14,287 bases of DNA, from assembly GCA_937922985.1 (NCBI GenBank), contig CALAKV010000046.1, forward strand, positions 1-14,287. The letters are read 5' to 3'. Below are positions 6,612 to 11,885 of this stretch, one piece after another. Position numbers and translations under genes: made by a program. Source of the stretch: an uncultured bacterium (lineage in GTDB: Bacteria > Patescibacteriota > Saccharimonadia > Saccharimonadales > Saccharimonadaceae). Under the pieces are notes generated by a model. The model worked only from the letters and a program-made list of their open reading frames with translations, was not told the DNA's origin and made no database searches. Numbering within the stretch: position 1 is the stretch's first letter; every line of letters starts with the position of its first letter.

Positions 6612-6826
6612 AAAATATATAAAGCTTAGCTAAGGTTGTTATTAAATAAATTCTCAATCTATTGATTAAGCTTTTTATTCTACATAAGATTTCTTATTTT
6701 CAAAAATCTTCATAAAGAAATTATTAAAATTAGTGGATCGATTGATACTACTTTTGCAGGCTTGAAACTAATTTTCAAGTTGAGGGCTAAAAAATAAATA
6801 GATAATTTTATATACTAATAAGTAAA

Positions 6827-6850
6827 AAATAACACCCGAAGGTGTTATTT
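6827..6850. terminator. Bidirectional terminator between nrnA and the mazG-like gene
   Basis: Ten perfect pairs (AAATAACACC at 6827-6836, GGTGTTATTT at 6841-6850) with a CGAA loop. On the minus strand the loop is TTCG and the stem runs into six T, the ideal form, so it mainly stops the minus-strand mazG-like gene; it can also stop nrnA. The 215 bases between nrnA and this site hold a small hairpin (CTTGAAA/TTTCAAG, 6761-6779) and an AAAGCTTA/TAAGCTTT repeat (6621/6667), and no gene. Confidence 0.85.
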
Positions 6851-6877
6851 TAATATTATAGTTAGTTTACATATTTA

Positions 6878-7231
6878 TTATCGATCATCCCCGCTACCAT
6901 GAATCTTGTCTCTCCGTTGTCGGCTAGCTAATTTTTCAAGATTAGTTTTTGCAATATCTTCAAGCTCAATATCATTATAGTAGGCGATAGCAGAAAGATA
7001 CCACAAAACATCGCCAAGTTCTTTTTTAAGTTTCTCACGGTCTTCTTGTGTAGTTTCGAAAACTCCGCCTTTGTCTCGAATCATTTTCTTGATTATTTCT
7101 AAAACTTCACCCGTTTCTCCAGCTAAGCCTAAGGCTTTTTCCATATAGCCGTTATAGCGAGCAGAGTCTGTAGTAGCGTTATGTGCAACATCGGTTTGGA
7201 TTGCTTGGTTTTGGTATTCATTAAAATTCAT
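6878..7231 (-). CDS. MazG-like nucleotide pyrophosphohydrolase
   Basis: This all-alpha NTP pyrophosphohydrolase family hydrolyses NTPs or dNTPs to monophosphates; phages often carry it, where it may sanitise nucleotide pools or alter host alarmone levels. The metal-binding pattern is complete: Glu39, Glu42 and Glu45 in GLAGETGEVLEIIKK and Glu71/Asp74 in KKELGDVLWYL. The C-terminal NLEKLASRQRRDKIHGSGD is typical of the phage-type single-domain enzymes. 117 aa is the usual length of the single-domain form. Start: ATG 7231 with AAGGAG seven bases upstream. It lies 113 bases after the 304-aa gene, close enough for read-through but possibly with its own promoter, and ends in a strong terminator. 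It probably marks the edge of the phage-like region. Confidence 0.9.
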   Translation of the reverse strand: MNFNEYQNQAIQTDVAHNATTDSARYNGYMEKALGLAGETGEVLEIIKKMIRDKGGVFETTQEDREKLKKELGDVLWYLSAIAYYNDIELEDIAKTNLEKLASRQRRDKIHGSGDDR

Positions 7232-7344
7232 TATCGCTCCTTATTTTAGTTTAACTTCTTTACCTTTATAATAACATTTACACACTTAACTTATACTTTA
7301 TTTTTAAAAAAATATATTTCTCAGAATAGTTTATGACGTAAGAA

Positions 7345-8259
7345 TTATTCATAAAGTGATAGTTGTTCTATTTTTTTATATGGTATATATTCATGAACCC
7401 TATCGATACTGTAACTCATTATGGTTCGTCGAGTTGAAGGGGAGAATCTTTGCGTTGTTGTTAGGTCAACTTTTAGCCAATCTTCACTAAATAATTTTCT
7501 TTCACCATTTTTTAATGAACTTCTAAAATCATTATCTTTAATAACAGTCGGATAATATTTTTGCTGATTTGCTGAAAATGTATAACGAGTATTCTCACCA
7601 GAATACGAACCCCGAACAGGCTTTACATATAGACCTTTTATTGTTGATGTTGTTTCTTCAAATTCCTCTTCGAGTGGAGACTCTTTATAGTTTTTTAAAA
7701 GATCTTTATCGGATTTGCTTATTTTCTCTGATATTTCTTGCGAACCAAATTCGTATGAATTAACATTATTCAACTTTTCAAAAAGAGATTTAGACGCATC
7801 TATGACAGCAGATTGAAAAATAGGACTTTGAATTATTTTATGGATTTCCGGTGAGATTATTTTAGTTTCGCCAGATGGATTCTCATATATAATAGAATTA
7901 TCTTCTTTCTTAAACTTATTAACCATACCCTTACAAAATTTTATAATACCTATAGCGGCTGTTACGAAAGATAATACATTGACAACACCACTAACTTCGG
8001 ATCGACCCATAAATTCAAAGAAGTCAATAGCCATACGTATATCAACCGATCCCTGCTTAATCGGTCGCATTTTAATTTTAACTTCACCTAGTCCAGATAT
8101 TAATGAGGCCTCTCGGATCATTTCCTCGAAATTTTCTATGGTTGAAATATATTCAGATATTTCAATCTCATCAATATCATTAATCTTAATAAAAGCTTCT
8201 TCTCTTATTCTTTCCATATTTTTATTTTTATTTTTAATTATTAGTTTAATAAATAACAT
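7345..8259 (-). CDS. Hypothetical protein with central hydrophobic segment, 304 aa
   Basis: I do not recognise a named family. The N-terminal about 90 residues are a mixed domain ending in KIKMRPIKQGSVDIRMAIDF; residues about 92-111 are hydrophobic (VVNVLSFVTAAIGIIKFCKG), a possible membrane or buried helix; residues 112-190 are charged and helical (EIHKIIQSPIFQSAVIDASK); the C-terminal third, from about 205, looks like a beta domain (GLYVKPVRGSYSGENTRYTF, then ERKLFSEDWLKVDLT). The motif 'GS-x-D-I' followed by a hydrophobic helix and a charged helix recalls a group of uncharacterised proteins of accessory regions. Start: ATG 8259 with a weak AAGG; Met15 (8217) is an alternative without a ribosome site. 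It is preceded by an 18-aa leader ORF and a regulated-looking promoter. A defence or regulatory role is speculation. Confidence 0.7.
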   Translation of the reverse strand: MLFIKLIIKNKNKNMERIREEAFIKINDIDEIEISEYISTIENFEEMIREASLISGLGEVKIKMRPIKQGSVDIRMAIDFFEFMGRSEVSGVVNVLSFVTAAIGIIKFCKGMVNKFKKEDNSIIYENPSGETKIISPEIHKIIQSPIFQSAVIDASKSLFEKLNNVNSYEFGSQEISEKISKSDKDLLKNYKESPLEEEFEETTSTIKGLYVKPVRGSYSGENTRYTFSANQQKYYPTVIKDNDFRSSLKNGERKLFSEDWLKVDLTTTQRFSPSTRRTIMSYSIDRVHEYIPYKKIEQLSLYE

Positions 8260-8274
8260 ATTAGCATAACCTTA

Positions 8275-8331
8275 TTAAAAAATCAATTCATATTTGGTTA
8301 ATATGTTCGTTAATTCATCTTTATCGTTCAT
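8275..8331 (-). CDS. Leader micro-ORF, 18 aa
   Basis: The ATG at 8331 has one of the best ribosome sites in the window (AAAGGAG, seven bases upstream). It encodes MNDKDELTNILTKYELIF and stops 15 bases before the 304-aa gene, whose own site is weak, so translation of the large gene may depend on this one. The frame stays open upstream to GTG at 8490, but that start lies inside the promoter; Met at 8436 is a second alternative (53 aa). The peptide itself shows no run of one amino acid that would indicate an attenuation leader. Confidence 0.5.
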   Translation of the reverse strand: MNDKDELTNILTKYELIF

Positions 8332-8355
8332 ATTTTCGTCTCCTTTAATATTATT

Positions 8356-8424
8356 GAGGTAGGGCAGAAACACTTGAAATTTGCTTATGATCGTGTTGAG
8401 GTGCTTGTTTCTGCTAAAACCCTC
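8356..8424 (-). promoter_or_regulatory. Leader hairpin before the 18-aa ORF
   Basis: GCAGAAACA (8364-8372) and TGTTTCTGC (8406-8414) pair perfectly over nine bases, extended by GAGG/CCTC (8356-8359, 8421-8424) across an internal loop. In the minus-strand mRNA it sits between the promoter and the ribosome site at 8339-8345, so it could control translation or stabilise the mRNA. Pairing is seen; function is inferred. Confidence 0.5.
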
Positions 8425-8440
8425 AAATCTGAACATAACC

Positions 8441-8479
8441 TTTGTGTATATAGACACAAATACACAAAAACCTATTATA
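8441..8479 (-). promoter_or_regulatory. Promoter -10 with overlapping operator-like dyad
   Basis: On the minus strand a perfect TATAAT (8474-8479) is followed at the expected start of transcription (near 8467) by a dyad: TTTGTGT (8441-8447) and ACACAAA (8454-8460), with a third copy ACACAAA at 8462-8468. No good -35 is visible. A repressor bound to this repeat would block the 18-aa/304-aa unit. The repressor gene is not in the window. Confidence 0.5.
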
Positions 8480-8535
8480 ATAATTATCACTCTATTAAAT
8501 ATTATTTATAATTTTAGTTATATTCAGGTTCGAGG

Positions 8536-8555
8536 GGCGAAGTGTTGGCTTCGCC
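8536..8555. repeat. Seven-pair GC-rich hairpin
   Basis: GGCGAAG (8536-8542) and CTTCGCC (8549-8555) pair perfectly around a six-base loop, in otherwise very AT-rich DNA. There is no T-run on either side, so it is not a typical terminator. It may be the downstream end of the structured RNA at 8591-8852 or a separate element. Confidence 0.55.
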
Positions 8556-8590
8556 ACTATTATAAATTTATGACATATTATATTTTATAA

Positions 8591-8852
8591 GCAACCGTTT
8601 TTCGAACGGATAAAATTAGGTTTTGTAACGCCCAGTTTAACGCCATATGGCAGGGCGATAGGACTGAAAGGTCTGAAAGGGAGGTAGAAGCATTGAGATT
8701 CTCGACCTTTGTCTTACTCCCATTCGGGAACTCAGCGTCTCCTCCTATCTAGAATACAGTCAGTTTCCAGCCCTACAAGGGACGACCGAATTGCTTCAGT
8801 CCTCCCCCGTTATGTATAGTTCGTAGGGCTTTCGCCCCTTGTAAGGCTGGAA
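8591..8852 (-). ncRNA. Candidate structured noncoding RNA, about 260 nt
   Basis: This gene-free stretch is about half G+C while its surroundings are about a third or less. Stop codons break all frames. Visible pairing: a 17-position stem 8765-8781 with 8836-8852; GGGC/GCCC (8826-8829, 8834-8837), which on the minus strand is closed by a GAAA (GNRA) tetraloop; AGGACTGAA (8660-8668) with TTCAGTCCT (8795-8803), which would form a pseudoknot through the loop of the long stem; CGCCC/GGGCG (8629-8633, 8653-8657) around a GCCATATGGC palindrome; and CCGTT/AACGG (8595-8609). The single mismatch in the long stem (C8773/A8844) becomes G-U on the minus strand, so I assign that strand. It follows the 181-aa gene by 26 bases in the phage-like operon. 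No match to an RNA class I know; ends uncertain. Confidence 0.6.
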
Positions 8853-8878
8853 TCGAATTGTTAAGGTTTTATGAGATT

Positions 8879-9424
8879 TTATTGCTCATAAGTCAAATAT
8901 GTCTTCCACTCTTCGGGGTGCTTTTTATAACTTGCCTCGACTTCTTCTCTGCTGTTAAAGTAGAAAGTTGATTGCCTTACGCTTATAGTAGTATGGATAG
9001 AAAATTCATCATCTTCAATATTCCACATTCCATAATATTTAAATCGGTCAAGGTCTTTCCAGTCGATTTCGATTCCTTTAGTATCTTGTTCGATGACTGT
9101 TTTTGCTTTCAGATATTCCAGATATTCTTCGGCTTTCTCTCGAGTTTCAAAAATATTACCAATCTTCATTCTGCCCAAAGTATCATTAGGCCTATAATTT
9201 CCATCTTCCAAATAGCCTACATGTCCAACATCGATTACATAATAATATTCACCAAAAGTTCGAACTTCTTCAAACCACTCTTCAAAATTTTCAATATCTG
9301 TCTTATATATGTCAATAGTTCTATTCTGATGATAAAAAGTTAATATGCCGTCTTCATACTGGTCATCAAATATCTCACCAGCTTTTGCAAAGGGTAAATC
9401 TTTAAGTAATTTATATGTTTTCAT
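8879..9424 (-). CDS. Phage-type hypothetical protein, 181 aa
   Basis: Two parts are visible. Residues 1-55 (YKLLKDLPFAKAGEIFDD to FEEWFEEV) form a small beta module with aromatic and acidic residues. The rest starts with EYYYVIDVGHVGYLEDGNYR and contains LGRMKIGNIFETREKAEEYLEYLKA, a pattern common in small phage proteins of unknown role, ending with a Trp/Tyr-rich segment. Start: ATG 9424 directly abuts the stop (TAG) of the preceding 50-aa gene, whose end supplies the ribosome site GAGGAGG. The N-terminal module is homologous to that 50-aa gene. It is the last protein gene of the right-hand operon before the structured RNA. Function unknown. Confidence 0.75.
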   Translation of the reverse strand: MKTYKLLKDLPFAKAGEIFDDQYEDGILTFYHQNRTIDIYKTDIENFEEWFEEVRTFGEYYYVIDVGHVGYLEDGNYRPNDTLGRMKIGNIFETREKAEEYLEYLKAKTVIEQDTKGIEIDWKDLDRFKYYGMWNIEDDEFSIHTTISVRQSTFYFNSREEVEASYKKHPEEWKTYLTYEQ

Positions 9425-9577
9425 CTATTCAACCTCCTCAAACCATTCCCAAGGGGTTATATCTAATATATGAAGTCTATGATTTTTATAAATTAAGACT
9501 GGTTCTTCGGGATGTATGAACCAAATTGTTCCAGCTTCCGCATATGGTAAATCTTTTATTAGTCTATATCGTTTCAT
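9425..9577 (-). CDS. Small protein, 50 aa, paralogue of the next gene's N-terminus
   Basis: The frame from ATG 9577 to TAG 9425 encodes a protein starting MKRYRLIKDLPYAEAGTIW and ending in PWEWFEEVE. It matches the first 55 residues of the 181-aa protein (MKTYKLLKDLPFAKAGEIF ... EEWFEEV), so it is a stand-alone copy of that module. The ribosome site GAGGAGGAA is about eight bases upstream, within the end of the preceding gene; the stop touches the next ATG (TAGATG). This tight coupling supports it as a real gene despite its size. Function unknown. Confidence 0.75.
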   Translation of the reverse strand: MKRYRLIKDLPYAEAGTIWFIHPEEPVLIYKNHRLHILDITPWEWFEEVE

Positions 9578-9580
9578 TTC

Positions 9581-9799
9581 TTATTCCTCCTCTTCTAATT
9601 TAATACCAAATCTATCTACAAGATAATTGATAGTCGAAGTTAAATGTTTGACTTCTTTTGAAAGATACTTTATCCATTCTTTCTCGATTTCAATGAATTG
9701 TTCTAATTCTTCTCGTGTCATATCTGAAATACTGACTGGTTGGCTTGCACTATCTTTTTTTAATTTCAGAAAAGCTCCTCTGAGTTCTTTTGGGTCCAT
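9581..9799 (-). CDS. Small coiled-coil protein, 72 aa
   Basis: An N-terminal patch (MDPKELRGAFLKLKKDSAS) is followed by MTREELEQFIEIEKEWIKYLSKEV and HLTSTINYLVDRFGIKLEEEE, a helix with heptad-like Leu/Ile spacing suited to oligomerisation. No signal peptide or membrane segment. Start: ATG 9799 with AAGGAG seven bases upstream, overlapping the stop of the zinc-finger gene before it. The Glu-rich end provides the ribosome site of the next gene. Typical small phage early protein; function unknown. Confidence 0.7.
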   Translation of the reverse strand: MDPKELRGAFLKLKKDSASQPVSISDMTREELEQFIEIEKEWIKYLSKEVKHLTSTINYLVDRFGIKLEEEE

Positions 9800-9809
9800 T
9801 TTTTACTCC

Positions 9810-9983
9810 TTATTTTTCGTCAAACTTATAGATTACAGTGTTGCCATGAGTAAATGTTATCTTACAACGCTCTTTTTTATCTCTGTGCATAGCTCGGTGT
9901 CGGTTAATGCCAAGATAATGGAAGTCTTTTTCGCAAGTATGACAATAACAATTCTTTTCTCGCTTATATTTATTCTTGCTCAT
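9810..9983 (-). CDS. Zinc-finger-like small protein, 57 aa
   Basis: The frame from ATG 9983 to TAA 9810 encodes MSKNKYKREKNCYCHTCEKD and continues FHYLGINRHRAMHRDKKERC. Cys14/Cys17 and His29/His33 (C-x2-C-x11-H-x3-H) form a plausible C2H2 zinc-binding site, with Lys/Arg-rich flanks suited to nucleic acid binding. Cys12 and Cys40 are further candidates. The ribosome site AAAGGAGG lies 11 bases upstream; the stop overlaps the ribosome site of the next gene. Small zinc-finger proteins of this kind are common in phage early regions, where they may act as regulators; that role is inference. Confidence 0.7.
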   Translation of the reverse strand: MSKNKYKREKNCYCHTCEKDFHYLGINRHRAMHRDKKERCKITFTHGNTVIYKFDEK

Positions 9984-10042
9984 AAATCAAATATCCTCCT
10001 TTAATTTTCTTAACTTCGGGAATATGTTTTCGTAGGGTAGGG

Positions 10043-10255
10043 CTAAGCCGCTAACAAAGCAGTTTTAGCCTTACCACGCCTTGATATTAAACCACCTTTG
10101 CGACCTGCAATTTTCGCAAGTTCGAGGTTTGTGGCAAATCCGCCAGTCTTGCCAGCTTTTCCGCCTTTGCGACCAATTCGTTTGTAGAAATCCTTGCCGT
10201 GTCGCTCTTTGTTTGTAGCGGCGGTTTTCAATCCACTAGCTCTAGTTCCTGCCAT
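10043..10255 (-). CDS. KGG-repeat small basic protein, 70 aa
   Basis: The protein carries repeated Lys-Gly-Gly motifs: RIGRKGGKAGKTGGFA (about 23-38) and IAGRKGGLISRRG (about 46-58). This places it near the KGG / stress-induced (GsiB-like, PF10685) repeat group, small very basic proteins often found in phages and mobile elements; the role is unknown, with nucleic-acid binding plausible from the charge. I start at ATG 10255 because AAAGGA lies five bases upstream and an earlier start would run back into the tRNA gene. The ATG at 10282 is the alternative. It follows the tRNA by 43 bases. Confidence 0.8.
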   Translation of the reverse strand: MAGTRASGLKTAATNKERHGKDFYKRIGRKGGKAGKTGGFATNLELAKIAGRKGGLISRRGKAKTALLAA

Positions 10256-10298
10256 AGTTTTCCTTTCATTGTTTGAAATCATTTTTTCTAAATAATAA

Positions 10299-10399
10299 TG
10301 GTACTCGGTGCAGGATTCGAACCCGCATCGTAGGACATTGAGAAGAGCCCTACTTCGACAGTTAGAAGCTGCCTGCCTAATCCATTCAGCCAACCGAGC
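10299..10399 (-). tRNA. tRNA with anticodon UCU (Arg) and an unusually long variable arm
   Basis: On the minus strand: acceptor GCTCGGT/ACCGAGT (10393-10399, 10303-10309), D arm 10375-10390 with GG and an A20-type base, anticodon stem GGCAG/CTGTC (10357-10373) with loop CTTCTAA, anticodon TCT at 10364-10366, T arm GCGGG-TTCGAAT-CCTGC (10310-10326), discriminator A, and an encoded CCA (10299-10301). The anticodon, its loop sequence and the A in the D loop fit tRNA-Arg reading AGA. However, the variable region is 30 bases (10327-10356) with a seven-pair stem GTAGGGC/GTCCTAC, and the D stem has three pairs, as in class II (Ser/Leu/Tyr) tRNAs. So the body and the anticodon disagree. It lies among phage-type genes. 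It is real as a tRNA fold; its charging identity is open. Confidence 0.88.
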
Positions 10400-10403
10400 A
10401 TAT

Positions 10404-10425
10404 GCGTTAAATTTGTATATAACGC
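10404..10425 (-). promoter_or_regulatory. Small hairpin directly 5' of the tRNA
   Basis: GCGTTA (10404-10409) and TAACGC (10420-10425) pair around a ten-base AT loop, ending five bases before the mature tRNA 5' end. It could guide processing of the tRNA out of the operon transcript. Confidence 0.35.
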
Positions 10426-10427
10426 CT

Positions 10428-10499
10428 TCATAGAGCAGGGATTATCTCAACTGATATCTTCTGCACATTAGTGGATTTATCGATAACTTCGATCTTCAT
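10428..10499 (-). CDS. Micro-protein, 23 aa (MKI type)
   Basis: ATG 10499 to TGA 10428 encodes MKIEVIDKSTNVQKISVEII plus three residues. The start sits one base after the stop of the 35-aa membrane peptide gene (TTTAAGATGAAGAT), so it would be made by translational coupling. The same stop/start junction and the same MKI-x-V opening recur at 13433. Short, but the repeat arrangement supports it. Function unknown. Confidence 0.4.
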   Translation of the reverse strand: MKIEVIDKSTNVQKISVEIIPAL

Positions 10500-10500
10500 C

Positions 10501-10608
10501 TTAAAGTCCAATCATCCACATTATCATTCGAAATAGTCCAATTATTATCGCCAGGGTAATCAATATTCCAATAATCGTTCCAATAGTTTCTGGCAAATCT
10601 TTCTTCAT
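10501..10608 (-). CDS. Single-pass membrane micro-protein, 35 aa
   Basis: ATG 10608 to TAA 10501 encodes MKKDLPETIGTIIGILITLA and a second hydrophobic stretch IIIGLFRMIMWMIGL; the helix from about residue 9 to the end is long enough to span the membrane. A strong AAGGAGG lies five bases upstream, overlapping the end of the preceding gene. Small hydrophobic peptides like this are common in phages; a holin-like role is possible but unsupported. Confidence 0.6.
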   Translation of the reverse strand: MKKDLPETIGTIIGILITLAIIIGLFRMIMWMIGL

Positions 10609-10617
10609 ATATCCTCC

Positions 10618-10761
10618 TTATTTATTAATAAATATTTCGACTTGTTTTGCACCTTTTTTGAGTAGCCAATTTCGAGCGTAGGTCGCATCGTTTATAGTTT
10701 TGTAGCTTTTGGCGCGTTCAACACCTTTTTCATCTATCCATTTAACTGTAAAATCGTTCAT
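10618..10761 (-). CDS. Small phage-type protein, 47 aa
   Basis: It reads MNDFTVKWIDEKGVERAKSY and ends NWLLKKGAKQVEIFINK: a beta strand, a turn with 'ID-x-KG', a helix around ATYARNWLLKKGA, and a final strand, a compact alpha/beta fold of the sort seen in small phage proteins. I take ATG 10761 as start although its upstream sequence (AGAAAGAATAGAAGAA) is only purine-rich. The same frame extends to TTG 10806 (62 aa) and is in frame with the preceding gene, five codons after its stop. Function unknown. Confidence 0.6.
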   Translation of the reverse strand: MNDFTVKWIDEKGVERAKSYKTINDATYARNWLLKKGAKQVEIFINK

Positions 10762-10818
10762 TTCTTCTATTCTTTCTTCTGAAAACCATTTTGCTGATGT
10801 CAGCAATATGGTCTTGAT

Positions 10819-11004
10819 TTATTTTTGGCAATTGATCGTAGTATTTAGCTTGTCTTTAGCGTTTTTAAGTTCATTCTCTGAACTAATAAATAATCCAACC
10901 GCACCCGAAAAGAGTATTAGGGCGATGATCGCAATTGCGCGCCAAGCCGACATTTTAAATTTTAGATCTTGCATAATTAAATGCTGAATATCAGGTTGGT
11001 TCAT
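10819..11004 (-). CDS. Small membrane protein, 61 aa
   Basis: A polar N-terminus (MNQPDIQHLIMQDLKFKM) is followed by one transmembrane helix at about 20-41 (AWRAIAIIALILFSGAVGLFI) and a charged C-terminal helix (SSENELKNAKDKLNTT). Start: ATG 11004 with AAAGGA seven bases upstream. It lies 23 bases after the VRR-NUC gene in the same operon. Single-helix membrane proteins of this size in phage operons can be holin, spanin or superinfection-exclusion proteins; none can be chosen from sequence. Confidence 0.7.
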   Translation of the reverse strand: MNQPDIQHLIMQDLKFKMSAWRAIAIIALILFSGAVGLFISSENELKNAKDKLNTTINCQK

Positions 11005-11027
11005 AGTTATCCTTTCATTTCTAGTTG

Positions 11028-11468
11028 TTAAAATTCGACTTTCTTTGGTTTTGGTTCGCCGAGATAATCTGTGATAATTCGAATTGCTTGATCGTAACCA
11101 ACGGCGAATCGTGCATAATAACCAGATTCGTTTAGTTTATCCAATATTTCTGCTTGTTCTTCAATATGCTTGTTTTTGCGAAGCGTTCCATCTTTCTTGT
11201 AAAGTTTAACGCCATCAGCTTTAAGCTCAAGGAACATTCCATTTTTTCGAAGGTGTGCAATAAGACCATCTTCTTTAAATTCGACAACTCCACTTTCTGC
11301 AATGAACAGATCCGGCCAAGCTCGTGATTTCTGAAATTTCTTATGTTTTGCAGCTTGGCCTGGGCTCATTTTCATGCCACTTGAGAAATCTGTTCGAAAG
11401 AGCACATCAGGGTAGTTCTTGCGCAGATAATCACAAACTCTTAGGTGTATTTCTTCTTCTTTCTTAAT
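11028..11468 (-). CDS. VRR-NUC domain nuclease with non-AUG start
   Basis: VRR-NUC is a PD-(D/E)XK-type nuclease domain; phage stand-alone forms act on DNA junctions or flaps in replication and recombination. Visible core: WPDLFIAE (catalytic Asp), GMFLELKADGVKLYKKDGTL (the E-x-K pair in LELKA), then HIEEQAEILDKLNESGYYAR and VGYDQAIRIITDYLG. No ATG precedes this frame. The first ordinary start is GTG 11405 (125 aa), which would cut off the conserved opening. Upstream the frame reads KKEEEIHLRVCDYLRKNYPD, which matches how the family begins, and AAGGAG (11477-11482) lies eight bases before ATT at 11466-11468 (five before ATA 11469-11471). I therefore start at ATT (146 aa). Its ribosome site overlaps the ssb stop. 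Confidence 0.8.
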   Translation of the reverse strand: MKKEEEIHLRVCDYLRKNYPDVLFRTDFSSGMKMSPGQAAKHKKFQKSRAWPDLFIAESGVVEFKEDGLIAHLRKNGMFLELKADGVKLYKKDGTLRKNKHIEEQAEILDKLNESGYYARFAVGYDQAIRIITDYLGEPKPKKVEF

Positions 11469-11480
11469 TATTTTATCTCC

Positions 11481-11885
11481 TTAAAAAGGAATATCACTTA
11501 AATCTACTGGTTCATCGCTAATCTCATTCGGCGAGATACTTCCATTTTGTCTATTGCCATCATTTACAAAACTGAACTCTTCAACTACAACATCTAGAGC
11601 TGAACGATTCCTACCAGTGTCTTTGTCTTGCCAAGTTCGCTGATTTAGTCGACCACTAACTAAAATTTGCCGACCTTTTTGAAAATATTTAGCGATAGTT
11701 TCACCAGTTTTACTCCATGCGACACAGTCCACAAAAGAGGTCTCAGTTTGTTTTTCGCCAGATTGACTGGTGTAATTTCTGTTAATCGCCACGGTAAAAT
11801 TTGCTAAATTCGAACCATTTGGTGTAGTTTTAAGTTCTGGATCGCGGGTAATATTTCCAAGAATTACAACTTTACTAAATGCCAT
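11481..11885 (-). CDS. ssb: Single-stranded DNA-binding protein, phage-type copy
   Basis: SSB coats single-stranded DNA and recruits partners through its acidic tip. The OB fold covers about residues 1-105 (KVVILGNITRDPELKTTPNG, FVDCVAWSKTGETIAKYFQKG, ILVSGRLNQRTWQDKDTG). A short linker leads to the tail DEPVDLSDIPF, with the conserved D-I-P-F tip. 134 aa is short because the linker is short, as is usual in phages and small genomes. Start: ATG 11885 overlaps the DUF1351 gene's stop (TAATG), so it is translationally coupled. Its place after ERF and DUF1351 and before a nuclease shows it serves the element's own recombination/replication; the chromosomal ssb would be elsewhere. Confidence 0.95.
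   Translation of the reverse strand: MAFSKVVILGNITRDPELKTTPNGSNLANFTVAINRNYTSQSGEKQTETSFVDCVAWSKTGETIAKYFQKGRQILVSGRLNQRTWQDKDTGRNRSALDVVVEEFSFVNDGNRQNGSISPNEISDEPVDLSDIPF

Noticed and set aside
8381..8590. Plus-strand 69-codon frame
   Set aside because: It crosses the leader hairpin, operator dyad and minus-strand promoter, has biased AT composition and no ribosome site.
8591..8852. RNase P RNA, tmRNA, 4.5S RNA, T-box or group I/II intron
   Set aside because: The hallmark conserved words of these RNAs were looked for on both strands and not found.
9627..10004. Plus-strand 125-codon frame
   Set aside because: It is antisense to two tightly packed minus-strand genes that each have good ribosome sites.
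10256..10393. Longer form of the KGG protein starting at 10393
   Set aside because: Its first part is the tRNA read as codons; ATG 10255 has a proper ribosome site.
10299..10399. Stop-codon suppressor tRNA explaining the in-frame TAG at 886
   Set aside because: The anticodon is UCU by clear loop geometry; no alternative fold gives CUA, UUA or UCA.
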